Positions 25,806 through 34,180 of a stretch of 64,000 bases of DNA are shown here, in pieces. The DNA comes from Sphingomonas sp. IBVSS2. GTDB lineage: Bacteria > Pseudomonadota > Alphaproteobacteria > Sphingomonadales > Sphingomonadaceae. A program made the translations under genes and the position numbers. The notes under the pieces were generated by a model that ran no database searches, was not told the origin of the DNA, and was given only the letters and a program-made list of their open reading frames with translations. Within the stretch, counting starts at the first letter, position 1; every line of letters begins with the position of its first letter. The stretch is from positions 682,001 to 746,000 of the forward strand of contig NZ_NFUR01000002.1 of the NCBI RefSeq assembly GCF_002127225.1. Direction: 5' to 3'.

Positions 25806-26129
25806 ATGAAGAGTCTCGAAGACATCATGGCCATGGCGCAGAACGTCCAGGCCGAGCTCACCAAGGCGCAGGCCGATCTCGACAAGATCGAGGTGGAAGG
25901 CGCGTCGGGCGGCGGGCTGGTCAAGGTCCAGGCCTCGGCCAAGGGCCGGATCATCGGCATCCAGATCGACGATTCGCTGCTGAACCCGGCTGAGAAGGGC
26001 ATGCTCGAGGATCTGCTCGCGGCAGCCTTCAACGACGCCCGTGCCAAGGCCGATGCGGCTTCGCAGGAGGCGATGTCGAAAATGACGAGCGGCTTGCCGC
26101 TGCCGCCGGGCTTCAAGCTGCCCTTCTGA
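25806..26129 (+). CDS. ybaB: YbaB/EbfC nucleoid-associated protein
   Basis: 107 residues. The family core is clear: MKSLEDIMAMAQNVQAELTKAQ forms the first helix, then EVEGASGGGLVKV and the C-terminal MSKMTSGLPLPPGFKLPF. It is a dimeric DNA-binding protein, conserved downstream of dnaX in most bacteria. recR, which usually follows, is not here; a small membrane-protein gene takes its place. Confidence 0.95.
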   Translation: MKSLEDIMAMAQNVQAELTKAQADLDKIEVEGASGGGLVKVQASAKGRIIGIQIDDSLLNPAEKGMLEDLLAAAFNDARAKADAASQEAMSKMTSGLPLPPGFKLPF

Positions 26130-26189
26130 TTTTCGGAACCATTCCAACGTCTTCTCGGTTGCTGACGGGCAAGTTCGAGGAGGAGTGCA

Positions 26190-26471
26190 ATGGTCGAGCG
26201 CGTAACCGAGCGCAGCGATGGCGTGACCGCCGAGCGAGTCACCGAGACGGAAGGCAGCACGGTGGTGATCGAGCGCCGCGGCGGCGGTGGCAGCCTGTTG
26301 ATCGGGCTGGCGCTGCTGATCGCGGTGGTGATCGGCGCCATCTATCTGTTCAACCAGAATAGCCGCGAGAATGCGAAGACCGATGCGGTCAGCACCGCCG
26401 CCGACAAGGTGGGCGATGCGGCCAAGGATGTCGGCGACGCGGCCAAGAGCGCCGCGAACAAGATCCAGTGA
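26190..26471 (+). CDS. Single-pass membrane protein with amphipathic repeat tail
   Basis: 93 residues with a GAGGAG ribosome site. One membrane helix (SLLIGLALLIAVVIGAIYLF, about 35-54) is followed by a helical tail with a repeated DKVGDAAKDVGDAAKSAANK pattern. The N-terminal 30 residues are charged and cytoplasmic by the positive-inside pattern. No family recognised. Confidence 0.65.
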   Translation: MVERVTERSDGVTAERVTETEGSTVVIERRGGGGSLLIGLALLIAVVIGAIYLFNQNSRENAKTDAVSTAADKVGDAAKDVGDAAKSAANKIQ

Positions 26472-26473
26472 CG

Positions 26474-26510
26474 TTCATTCCTTCCCCGGACCAGCCCGGG
26501 GAAGAATGAA
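26474..26510. terminator. Bidirectional hairpin between convergent genes
   Basis: TTCATTCCTTCCCCGG at 26474 pairs with CCGGGGAAGAATGAA ending at 26510, with one bulged base and a loop of about 6. It separates the membrane-protein gene from the convergent Nudix gene. Confidence 0.65.
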
Positions 26511-26511
26511 G

Positions 26512-26955
26512 TCAGCCCAGCAGCTTCAAGGCGATCGGCAGCACATGGGCCCGGGTCATCGGGGCGAGCGGCAGCGCCTCGGCCTCGGCGATCCGCACCC
26601 ATAGCGCCTCGGCAATCTCCGCCGCAGCGGCGGGCCGGTGCGCGGCGGTGAGGTGGAACAGCTCCGCCTCCACCACGTGGCCCGGCTCATTGGCGGCGGG
26701 GGCCTGGAAGCGGCCGACATAGGCGGGTTCCGTGGCAGGGATCAGGCCGATCTCCTCGGCCAGTTCGCGGCGCAGCGCCTCGATCGGCGTTTCGCCCGGC
26801 TCGATCTTGCCGCCGGCCTGCATATAGGCCGCAGCTCCCTTTTTCCGGACCAGCAGCATATGGCCCGCACCGTCGTCGATCAGCGCGGCGGCGATGCGGA
26901 TCGGCGTCCTCACCTCATTCGCGTCACCGGACACAATCGTCCAGTCCATCCCCAC
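26512..26955 (-). CDS. Nudix hydrolase
   Basis: 147 residues. The Nudix box is complete: GGKIEPGETPIEALRREL then AEEIGL (about residues 48-71). It should hydrolyse a nucleoside diphosphate derivative; the substrate cannot be told. The first codons overlap the 3' end of mtgA by up to 32 bases; GTG starts at 26934 and 26913 would reduce or remove this. Likely co-transcribed with mtgA. Confidence 0.88.
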   Translation of the reverse strand: MGMDWTIVSGDANEVRTPIRIAAALIDDGAGHMLLVRKKGAAAYMQAGGKIEPGETPIEALRRELAEEIGLIPATEPAYVGRFQAPAANEPGHVVEAELFHLTAAHRPAAAAEIAEALWVRIAEAEALPLAPMTRAHVLPIALKLLG

Positions 26956-27820
26956 GCACGGTGCCGATTCGGGAAGTTATCGCGTTTCCGTAACGACGTG
27001 TGAAGCCGCGCGGATCGATGCCGGCGCGCTTCTTGGGCAGGGGCAGCACCGCGGCGATCTGGGCGGCTTCGCGAGGAGACAGGCGCGAGGCGTCATGCTT
27101 GAAATAGCGCATCGCGCCGGCGTTGACGCCATAGGTGCCGATCCCCGTCTCCGCGACGTTGAGATAGACTTCCATGATCCGCCGCTTGCCCCAGATATTC
27201 TCGATCAGGACCGTGAAATAGGCCTCCAGCGCCTTGCGGACATAGCCGCCGCCCTGGAACAGGAAGACGTTCTTGGCGGTCTGCTGGCTGATCGTCGAGC
27301 CGCCGCGGATGCGGCCACCCTTCTGGTTGCGGGCATAGGCCTGCTCGATCGCCGTGAGATCGAAGCCGTGATGGGCGCAGAAGCGCGCATCCTCGGCGGC
27401 GATCGCGGCACGCGTCATGTTGGGATCGATCCGGTCGATCGACATCCAGCGCTTGGTGGCGCCATGGCCCCCGACGATGTCGCCGATCTGCGTCCAGGTG
27501 ATCGGCGGCGGCACGAACCTGTAGACGATCACCATGCCGATCGAGACGGCCAGGAAGAGCAGGACGGCCTTCAGGATCCAGAAGAGGAGGCGACGCAGCA
27601 GGGGCTTGCGCGCCCTTGCTTTCCCCGGCGAAGATTCCTCGCCCAGCGGGCGGAGGTCCGGCATCGGCGGCGCGCCCAGCCCGGGCTGCTGCGCCGTGGT
27701 CGCGCGCGGCGACCAGTCGCGCGGACGCGGCGCGGATGCGGAAGGCGCCGGCGGGATGTCCGCCGGCGCCTCGGGCTGGCGCGGGGGCTCCGCGCCGGTA
27801 TCGCGATCCTGATCCCCCAT
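26924..27820 (-). CDS. mtgA: Monofunctional biosynthetic peptidoglycan transglycosylase
   Basis: 298 residues, a GT51 glycosyltransferase without a transpeptidase domain. The N-terminal 70 residues are Pro-rich and disordered, then one membrane anchor (about 78-98). GT51 motifs follow: AAIAAEDARFCAHHGFD with the catalytic Glu, GGSTISQQTAKNVF, KRRIMEVYLNVAETG and the YF motif. It polymerises glycan strands from lipid II at the periplasmic face. The long N-terminal extension is larger than in E. coli MtgA. rpoH lies eight bases upstream on the same strand. Confidence 0.93.
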   Translation of the reverse strand: MGDQDRDTGAEPPRQPEAPADIPPAPSASAPRPRDWSPRATTAQQPGLGAPPMPDLRPLGEESSPGKARARKPLLRRLLFWILKAVLLFLAVSIGMVIVYRFVPPPITWTQIGDIVGGHGATKRWMSIDRIDPNMTRAAIAAEDARFCAHHGFDLTAIEQAYARNQKGGRIRGGSTISQQTAKNVFLFQGGGYVRKALEAYFTVLIENIWGKRRIMEVYLNVAETGIGTYGVNAGAMRYFKHDASRLSPREAAQIAAVLPLPKKRAGIDPRGFTRRYGNAITSRIGTVRGDGLDDCVR

Positions 27821-27828
27821 GACGCTCG

Positions 27829-28731
27829 TCAGGCGGTCAGCAGGCGCTTCTCGCCGGCGATGCGCATCATCGCCTTTTGCAGCTTCTCGAACGCGCGCAC
27901 CTCGATCTGGCGGACGCGCTCGCGGCTGACGTCATAGACCTGCGAGAGCTCCTCGAGGGTCTTGGGATCGTCGGTCAGGCGGCGCTCGGTGAGGATGTGC
28001 CGCTCACGCTCGTTGAGGTCCTCCATCGCCGACACGAGCATCTCGTGGCGGACGGTGGCTTCCTGGGCCTCGGCGACGCGCTCGTCCTGCAGTTGGTCCT
28101 CGTCGGCGAGCCAATCCTGCCACTGGCCCTCGCCATCCTCGCGCATCGGCACGTTGAGCGACGTGTCGCCGCCCATCGCCATGCGGCGGTTCATCGAGGT
28201 GACTTCCTCCTCGGTGACGCCGAGATCGGTGGCGATCTTGGCGACATGCTCGGGGGAAAGGTCGCCATCCTCGAACGCATCGAGCTTGGCCTTCATCCGA
28301 CGCAGGTTGAAGAACAGCTTCTTCTGCGCGGCGGTGGTGCCCATCTTCACCAGGCTCCACGAGCGCAGGATGAATTCCTGGATCGAGGCGCGGATCCACC
28401 ACATGGCATAGGTCGCCAGGCGGAAGCCCCGATCGGGCTCGAACTTCTTCACGCCCTGCATCAGGCCGATATTGCCTTCCGAGATCAGCTCGGAGACGGG
28501 CAGGCCATAGCCGCGATAGCCCATGGCGATCTTCGCCACGAGGCGCAGGTGCGAGGTGACCAGCTGGGCCGCGGCGTCCGTATCGCCATGCTCCTGGAAG
28601 CGCTTGGCGAGCATGAACTCCTGCTCGGGGCTCAGGATCGGAAACTTCTTGATCTCGGCCAGGTAGCGGTTGAGGCTGGCCTCACCACCGAGCGCGGGGA
28701 TCGTCGCCGGGACGTTGCTTCCGCTTGCCAT
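27829..28731 (-). CDS. rpoH: RNA polymerase heat-shock sigma factor RpoH
   Basis: 300 residues from ATG 28731, chosen because GGGAGA is eight bases upstream; the ATG at 28737 sits too close to it. Region 2 (YAMWWIRASIQEFILRSWSLVK) and the RpoH box QKKLFFNLRRMK identify sigma-32. Region 4 ends with VYDVSRERVRQIEVRAFEKL. It directs heat-shock transcription. mtgA follows after 8 bases, so some mtgA expression may come with rpoH. Confidence 0.95.
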   Translation of the reverse strand: MASGSNVPATIPALGGEASLNRYLAEIKKFPILSPEQEFMLAKRFQEHGDTDAAAQLVTSHLRLVAKIAMGYRGYGLPVSELISEGNIGLMQGVKKFEPDRGFRLATYAMWWIRASIQEFILRSWSLVKMGTTAAQKKLFFNLRRMKAKLDAFEDGDLSPEHVAKIATDLGVTEEEVTSMNRRMAMGGDTSLNVPMREDGEGQWQDWLADEDQLQDERVAEAQEATVRHEMLVSAMEDLNERERHILTERRLTDDPKTLEELSQVYDVSRERVRQIEVRAFEKLQKAMMRIAGEKRLLTA

Positions 28732-28789
28732 GATCATATCTCCCTTTCACTTGAAGGGCGCGCCCGGCCGAGGCCGGCGCCGCCTGAAA

Positions 28790-29737
28790 TCATACGATGA
28801 GGTTATCGAACAGTTCCTGCATATCGGCAGGGATTTCGCTTTCGAACGCCAAAGCGGTGCTATCGATGGGGTGAATGAACCCCAGATGGGCCGCGTGCAA
28901 GGCCTGGCGCCGGAAATTCAAGGTTTCCAGAAGTTGACGGTGCCCCTTGCGAACACTGCCATAGACCGGATCGCCGACCAGCGGATGGCCCAGAGAAGCC
29001 ATATGGACGCGCACCTGATGGGTGCGGCCCGTTTCCAGCCGGCATTCGACCAGCGTCGCGTCCTGAAGTTCGCGAAGCTTGCGCCAATGCGTGACGGCGC
29101 GCTTCCCGTTCTTCACGATCGCAACCTTCTTGCGATTGTGCGGCGAACGCGCGAGCGGCGCATCCACCGTACCTTCGGATAGTCTCAAAAGTCCTGACAC
29201 GATCGCACGATAGCGCCGGTCAATTGAATGGGACTTGAACTGTTTCGCCAATCCCTCGTGCGCGCGGTCGGTCTTGGCCGCCACCATCAGGCCCGAGGTG
29301 TCCTTGTCGATCCGGTGGACGATCCCCGGCCGCGCCACGCCGCCGATGCCGGAGAGCGAGCCCCGGCAATGGTGGAGCAGCGCGTTTACCAGCGTCCCGT
29401 CGAGATTGCCCGCCGCCGGGTGGACGACCAGCCCGGCCTGCTTGTCGATCACGATCAGATGCTCGTCCTCGAACACCACTTTGAGCGGAATCTCCTGCGC
29501 TTCGTTGTGCGCCGGCTCGGGCTCGGGCACCGCGACGCTGAACAGCGCGCCGGCGGGCGCCTTCTTCGCCGGATCGCGCACCAGCCCCTGCGGGCCGGTG
29601 ACCGCGCCGGAGGAAATCAGCGCCTTCAGCCTTTCGCGCGACAGGGTCGGCACCGCGTCGGCGAGCGCACGGTCCAGACGCCAGCCATCGGCTGTGTCCG
29701 CGATACGTGCCTCGATGATGGAAACCCCCGGATTCAT
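28790..29737 (-). CDS. rluD: RluA-family 23S rRNA pseudouridine synthase (RluD type)
   Basis: 315 residues. An N-terminal S4 domain (about 19-62, LDRALADAVPTLSRERLKALI) precedes the catalytic domain. The active site is HRIDKDTSGL with catalytic Asp144; EDEHLIVIDKQAGLVVHP and RTHQVRVHMASLGHP are further family marks. It converts specific uridines of 23S rRNA to pseudouridine. It is upstream of rpoH on the same strand with 58 bases between. Confidence 0.9.
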   Translation of the reverse strand: MNPGVSIIEARIADTADGWRLDRALADAVPTLSRERLKALISSGAVTGPQGLVRDPAKKAPAGALFSVAVPEPEPAHNEAQEIPLKVVFEDEHLIVIDKQAGLVVHPAAGNLDGTLVNALLHHCRGSLSGIGGVARPGIVHRIDKDTSGLMVAAKTDRAHEGLAKQFKSHSIDRRYRAIVSGLLRLSEGTVDAPLARSPHNRKKVAIVKNGKRAVTHWRKLRELQDATLVECRLETGRTHQVRVHMASLGHPLVGDPVYGSVRKGHRQLLETLNFRRQALHAAHLGFIHPIDSTALAFESEIPADMQELFDNLIV

Positions 29738-29869
29738 GTTTGACCTTAAATGGGGACGAGGTTGGCGATTTCAAGATCTGTACCGATCGGTATCCGACAG
29801 ATTTCCGCGGGTTTCAGTACTCTGTCAAGATGTTGGAATCCCTGGGATGGGGACTCGATCGTCGGGCAC

Positions 29870-29897
29870 CGTCATTCCCGCCTGCGCCGGGATGACG
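29870..29897. repeat. Intergenic palindrome (CGTCATTCCCG family)
   Basis: CGTCATTCCCG at 29870 pairs with CGGGATGACG at 29888 across a 7-base loop, in the gap between divergent rluD and the M67 gene. It is the third member of the dispersed CGTCATCCC group in the window. Confidence 0.5.
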
Positions 29898-29928
29898 CGC
29901 GGCGGGCCATGTCCTATCGAGGGCGGCG

Positions 29929-30327
29929 ATGCGCCTGCGAATTCCCATGGCCCTGCTCGATGCGATCCGAAGGGAGGCCGTCCTCGCCGCGCCGCTTGAG
30001 GCGTGTGGGCTGCTGTTCGGTTCGGACAGCGCAATCACCAGCTATCAAGCTGTTGAAAATGTGGACGAAGCGCCGGACAGGCATTTCGAGATCGATCCTG
30101 CCGCGCTGTTCGCAGCGCTTCGAGCCGAGCGCGGGGACGGGCCGAAGCTCCAGGGCTATTGGCATTCGCATCCCAGCGGCGATGCGACTCCCTCGATAAC
30201 CGATGCGGCGATGGCCGCCCCCGACGGCAAGCTGTGGCTGATCGTCGGGGGCGATATCGTGACCGTCTGGCGCGCCGTGGAGGGGGGGGCGCTCCACGGG
30301 CGCTTCGATCCGGTCGCGATCGACTGA
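29929..30327 (+). CDS. M67 (JAB/MPN) family metallopeptidase
   Basis: 132 residues, a complete JAMM domain. The zinc motif is H79-x-H81 with S89 and D92 in HSHPSGDATPSITD; Glu24 in LEACGLLFG is the upstream acid. Bacterial M67 proteins are isopeptidase or desampylase-like and some process sulfur-carrier proteins. No ThiS/MoaD partner is adjacent. Convergent with the EF-hand gene, stops four bases apart. Confidence 0.87.
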   Translation: MRLRIPMALLDAIRREAVLAAPLEACGLLFGSDSAITSYQAVENVDEAPDRHFEIDPAALFAALRAERGDGPKLQGYWHSHPSGDATPSITDAAMAAPDGKLWLIVGGDIVTVWRAVEGGALHGRFDPVAID

Positions 30328-30331
30328 CCGT

Positions 30332-30790
30332 TCAGTTGCCGGGCGCCGGGGCGGCGGGCGCCGCGGGCGCGGGCTGTCCCGACGGCGGGGGCGGGGGCGG
30401 GCCGAAGCGGCGATGCGGGCCGTTCGGGGCCCCTGGGCCTTCGCGGCCGGGGCCGAAGCCGGGGCCGCGATGCGGTCCGCCATGCTGCCAGCCGCGGCGG
30501 TGGCGGCGGTGCATCCGCTCCTCGAAGCGCCCGAAGCGCAGCTCCTGGCGCGAGATCTTGCTGTCCTTGTTGACGTCGAACCGCTCGAAGCGCGCGGCGG
30601 CGGCCTTCATCCATTCGTCCCGGCTGATCATGCCGTCCTTGTTGGCGTCCATCGGGTTGTGGTGGGGGCGGCGCGCCATCTGGGCCTTGGGTGCCGTCTG
30701 GTCCTGCTGCGCCGGGGCGGCCAGCGCGGCGCCTCCGCCGAAAGCGATCGCGCCGGCAGCGAGCAGCGCGGCGAGCTTCAGTTTGATCAT
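30332..30790 (-). CDS. Secreted EF-hand protein
   Basis: 152 residues from ATG 30790 with a GGAG site; upstream frame extension is not needed. A signal peptide ends near ALAAP (residue 24). Two EF-hand loops are visible, DANKDGMISRDE and DVNKDSKISRQE, so it probably binds calcium in the periplasm. The C-terminal half is Gly/Pro/His/Arg-rich (RRHRRGWQHGGPHRGPG) and ends in a Pro-Ala run. Such proteins are common in sphingomonads; function unknown. Confidence 0.83.
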   Translation of the reverse strand: MIKLKLAALLAAGAIAFGGGAALAAPAQQDQTAPKAQMARRPHHNPMDANKDGMISRDEWMKAAAARFERFDVNKDSKISRQELRFGRFEERMHRRHRRGWQHGGPHRGPGFGPGREGPGAPNGPHRRFGPPPPPPSGQPAPAAPAAPAPGN

Positions 30791-30977
30791 GCGATTTCTC
30801 CGCTCCAGTGACGTCTGGACGAGACCGGGGATAGGACGGGCCTGTCGCGAAGGTTTATCGGCCGGGGGGCGAAATTGTCGCAATTTGTCGGCGACGTGGG
30901 GGATCGATGTTCAACCCATCTTCCCCTCGCAGGAGAGATTGCGGGCGGCACCTCGCATCGCTGGAGATCGATACGAC

Positions 30978-32963
30978 CTAGCGGGCGCTCGCGTCCTCCT
31001 CGTCGAGCGTGGGCAGGGTGAAGACGAAAATGGCGCCACCCTCGGGGGCGTTCTCGGCGGAGAACACGCCGCCGTGCAGTTCGATGATGCGCTTCGAGAT
31101 CGACAGGCCGATGCCCATGCCGGCGCTGGTCCGGCTGGCCGAGAAGCGCTGGAAGAGATGCGCGAGCGTTTCGGGCGGAAGGCCGGGGCCGTTGTCGCGG
31201 CAGCGCAGTTCGATCATCGGGCCGTCGACACGCCGGGCGGTGACCCAGATGCGCGGATCCCGCTGCCCGCTCGCGCGCAGTGCCTCCACGGCATTGCGCA
31301 TCAGGTTGACCAGCACCTGCTGGATCTGGACGCGATCGACAAAGGCACGCAGCTCGGCCGGCGCGACGTCGCAGTCGATCTGGGCGGCGAGGCGGCTCGA
31401 CCCGACCAGCACGAGCCGCGCCGCGTCCTCGATCATCGGGCGGAGCGGCTCGACGCTTCGCTCGGTATCGTTGCGCTCGGTGAAGCTGCGCAGGCGGCGG
31501 ATGATCTCGCCGGCTTGCATCACCTGGGTGCGGGCATGGTCCACCATCTCGGTGCCGGGGCCTTCGCTGCCGGTGCTCCGCGCGAGCATGGCGGCGGCCG
31601 AGAGATAGTTGGCGGCTGCAGTGAGCGGCTGGTTGAGCTCGTGCGCAAGGTCGGCCGCGGCCTCGCCCATTGCGCTCTGCCGGGCGAGATGGGCCAGCTC
31701 GGCATTGAGCTGGGCGACCTGGTCCTCGACGCCGAACTGGACCGACATGTCGCGCACGAAGATGGTCAGGCAGGCCACGTCCTCCGCCTGGACCCGGCCG
31801 GCACGCGCCTCGAGCGGGAAGAGCGAGCCGTCGCTGCGCTGCCCGACGGCACTGAGCGGCTCGGCGTTCCATGGGTCCAGCTCGCGCTCGCGCAGGTCTG
31901 CCAGCTCCTGGCGCGTGCGCTCGGCATGGGCCGGCGGCGAGAGAAGGACGACCGGCTCGCCGACGACCTGCTCGGCGCGATAGCCCCATAGCCGCTCGGC
32001 GGCGGGGCTGAAGTCGAGGATCGTGCCTTCCTCGTCGATCAGGATCACGGCGTCGGGCACCATCGTCAGCACGGCGCTCAGCTTGGCCTCGCGGATGGCC
32101 AGCGCCCGGCCCTGCGCATCGGCATGGCCGATCGCGCGCACCAGCACGCCGGCCAGGATCACGACATTGGCGGCGAGGACGACGAACTGGGCCGCGCCGA
32201 AGCCGAGCAGGTCCGCCTGATAGGCCGCGAAGCCGAGCAGCGAGGGGATGGCGGGAAGGATGATGACCGCGGGCGCCAGCCGTATCAGCAGGTGCCATCC
32301 CCGCTCGTTCGGTTCGTGGCGCATGGCATGGAGGATGAGCCCGGCGGCCGGGAGCAGGGCGAGCGCGCTCGATATCGCCGAGCGCCCGAGAAAGGCCGGC
32401 GAGATGCCGCCCGGCTCGCTGACGAGCGCGGCCGTCGCCAGCAGGGTGAGCGCCACCGTTCCGCTGGCCAGGATGATGCCGATGACGCGATAGGCGCGGC
32501 GATCCACGGTCAGCGCGAGCGCGGCGAGCCCGCCCAGCGCCTGCACCGCCACCGTGCCGCCCGGGCTGAGCCCGTCGTTGCGCACGCCCAGGCGTTGCAC
32601 CGCCTCGAAGAAGAAGAGGCGCTCGATGGCGATCGCACCGGTGAGATACTGGAAGGTGATGAGGCTGAGCAGGATCGCTGCCGGGGTGGCGGCCAGCCGG
32701 GCCAGCCGGGGGTGGCCGCTCACTGCCAGGAACGCCGCCAGGGTCACGCTACAGCCGTTGATCGCGCTGAGCGGCGCCACGGCGTAATGGGGATTGCCGA
32801 AGCCGCGCAGCACCGGCAGGTCGAGCAGCCAACCGAGCAGCGGCAGCGAGAGGATGATGCAGCCGATCCCGGTCATCCATTGCGGCAGGGCGGCCGCGCC
32901 GAGGCCGATCCGATCGCGGTCCGGTATCGTGGCGTCCTGCCTCTCTGCGGCCCTGCTCGTCAT
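30978..32963 (-). CDS. Membrane-bound PAS sensor histidine kinase (FixL-like)
   Basis: 661 residues from ATG 32963. About eight hydrophobic segments fill residues 1-270. A PAS domain (AVLTMVPDAVILIDEEGTI, about 295-410) leads to the HisKA box AHELNQPLTAA with His441, then an HATPase with NLMRNAVEAL, RDNGPGLPP and GMGIGLSIS. The catalytic half resembles FixL/DctB-type kinases. There is no response regulator beside it, so the partner is unknown. No haem-binding signature is evident in the PAS domain. Confidence 0.87.
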   Translation of the reverse strand: MTSRAAERQDATIPDRDRIGLGAAALPQWMTGIGCIILSLPLLGWLLDLPVLRGFGNPHYAVAPLSAINGCSVTLAAFLAVSGHPRLARLAATPAAILLSLITFQYLTGAIAIERLFFFEAVQRLGVRNDGLSPGGTVAVQALGGLAALALTVDRRAYRVIGIILASGTVALTLLATAALVSEPGGISPAFLGRSAISSALALLPAAGLILHAMRHEPNERGWHLLIRLAPAVIILPAIPSLLGFAAYQADLLGFGAAQFVVLAANVVILAGVLVRAIGHADAQGRALAIREAKLSAVLTMVPDAVILIDEEGTILDFSPAAERLWGYRAEQVVGEPVVLLSPPAHAERTRQELADLRERELDPWNAEPLSAVGQRSDGSLFPLEARAGRVQAEDVACLTIFVRDMSVQFGVEDQVAQLNAELAHLARQSAMGEAAADLAHELNQPLTAAANYLSAAAMLARSTGSEGPGTEMVDHARTQVMQAGEIIRRLRSFTERNDTERSVEPLRPMIEDAARLVLVGSSRLAAQIDCDVAPAELRAFVDRVQIQQVLVNLMRNAVEALRASGQRDPRIWVTARRVDGPMIELRCRDNGPGLPPETLAHLFQRFSASRTSAGMGIGLSISKRIIELHGGVFSAENAPEGGAIFVFTLPTLDEEDASAR

Positions 32964-33108
32964 GGTTCGTTCCAGGTACCGGGCCAGTGCCTGCCCGGCG
33001 GCATTGTAGCAGCAAGCGCGACATGGTGTGTAATCCGGAAAAACCGCAGGGGGCCGGGGAACGTTTCGGCGGCGCAACCCGTTGATGGACGAACGCTAAT
33101 CGGAGAGC

Positions 33109-33261
33109 ATGAAGATGCTTTGGACCATCGTTGTCGTCCTGCTGATCCTCTGGCTGCTGGGCTTCACTTTCCACATCGCTGGCGGGATCATCCACCTCCT
33201 GCTGGTGATTGCCATCGTGGTCGGCCTGATCCAGCTCTTCACCGGGCGGAAAGTAGTCTAG
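33109..33261 (+). CDS. lmo0937-like small membrane protein
   Basis: 50 residues, two hydrophobic helices (WTIVVVLLILWLLGFTF and IHLLLVIAIVVGLIQLF). Sequence matches the lmo0937-type family, found widely and often stress-induced, with no known activity. ATG 33109 lies right after CGGAGAGC; ATG 33115 is the alternative with better spacing. Confidence 0.75.
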   Translation: MKMLWTIVVVLLILWLLGFTFHIAGGIIHLLLVIAIVVGLIQLFTGRKVV

Positions 33262-33473
33262 GGCCCCCGGGGCGCTTCGTCGTCCACCGGCCCCGGACAG
33301 GCGCCGCCACGCCATCGATGCGCGCCTTGTCGATGCTGAGATTCGCGCGGTCGGTCGGTCTCTCCCGTGTTTTCCGGTAATGGTAGCGTTGCCCGGATGA
33401 CGCGTACAGGCATGCGCTTGCAGCATGGCGCGCCCTGCGCCAAAGAGGCTGCACCTGCGGGGGAGCAAGCATC

Positions 33474-34118
33474 TTGAACATCAGCCCGACCGATTTCGCC
33501 AGCCTGCTCTGTTCGCGGCTCTGCCACGATCTGCTGAGCCCGGTGGGGGCGCTCAACAACGGGCTGGAACTGCTCGCCGACGAGCATGACCCCGAGATGC
33601 GTGCCCGCTGCCTCGAGCTGCTCAACGAGAGCGCCAAGGCGAGCGCCAACAAGCTGAAGTTCTTCCGCCTCGCCTTTGGCGCCGCGGGCGGCTTCGGCGA
33701 GACGGTCGACACGCGCGAGGCGCAGGCGGCGATCGAGGGGCTGTTCGGCGAGAACCACCGGGTCAATGTGGGCTGGATGGTCGAGGATCCGGTGCTGCCC
33801 AAGCAGGCGATCAAGGTGCTGATGAACCTGGCGCTGATCGGCGGCGATGCGCTGATCCGTGGCGGCCAGCTCGATATCGGCGCCGAGATCGTCGACGGCC
33901 AGATCGAGATCGTCGTGCGCGCCGACGGCCCGCGCATCGTGCTCGATCCCGAGCTGCGCGGCGCGCTGGCCGGCGGCAAGGACGACATGCCGATCACGCC
34001 GCGTGCGGCGGCGGCCTATCTGATCCACGCGCTGGTCACCCAGGGCGGCGGCATGCTTCAGGTGAGCCCGCCCGATGCCGAGGTGCTGTTGTTCGGAGCT
34101 TCGTTCCGGGTGGGGTGA
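33474..34118 (+). CDS. chpT: ChpT-type histidine phosphotransferase
   Basis: 214 residues from TTG 33474 after GGGGGAG. The dimerisation helix has the phosphoacceptor motif SRLCHDLLSPVGA (His18), followed by NGLELL and a degenerate ATPase-like domain without nucleotide motifs. This is the alphaproteobacterial ChpT fold, which relays phosphate from CckA to CtrA and CpdR and so controls cell cycle and motility. cheA lies 2.8 kb downstream with a CtrA-like box in front. Confidence 0.85.
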   Translation: MNISPTDFASLLCSRLCHDLLSPVGALNNGLELLADEHDPEMRARCLELLNESAKASANKLKFFRLAFGAAGGFGETVDTREAQAAIEGLFGENHRVNVGWMVEDPVLPKQAIKVLMNLALIGGDALIRGGQLDIGAEIVDGQIEIVVRADGPRIVLDPELRGALAGGKDDMPITPRAAAAYLIHALVTQGGGMLQVSPPDAEVLLFGASFRVG

Positions 34119-34131
34119 GGACCGGGCGGAA

Positions 34132-34165
34132 CGGCTGCTTCCCGGCGCTTCCGGGAAGGCAGCCG
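34132..34165. terminator. Bidirectional hairpin
   Basis: CGGCTGCTTCCCGG pairs with CCGGGAAGGCAGCCG, with one bulge and a short loop, between convergent chpT and the beta-helix gene. There is no clear U-run on +; the minus strand has TTTTCG near the gene end instead. Confidence 0.55.
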
Positions 34166-34180
34166 TCGCCCGGCGCCAGG

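Noticed and set aside
24162..26147. A 661-codon minus-strand frame opposite dnaX
   Set aside because: Composition is that of a high-GC shadow frame, and dnaX on the plus strand is unmistakable.
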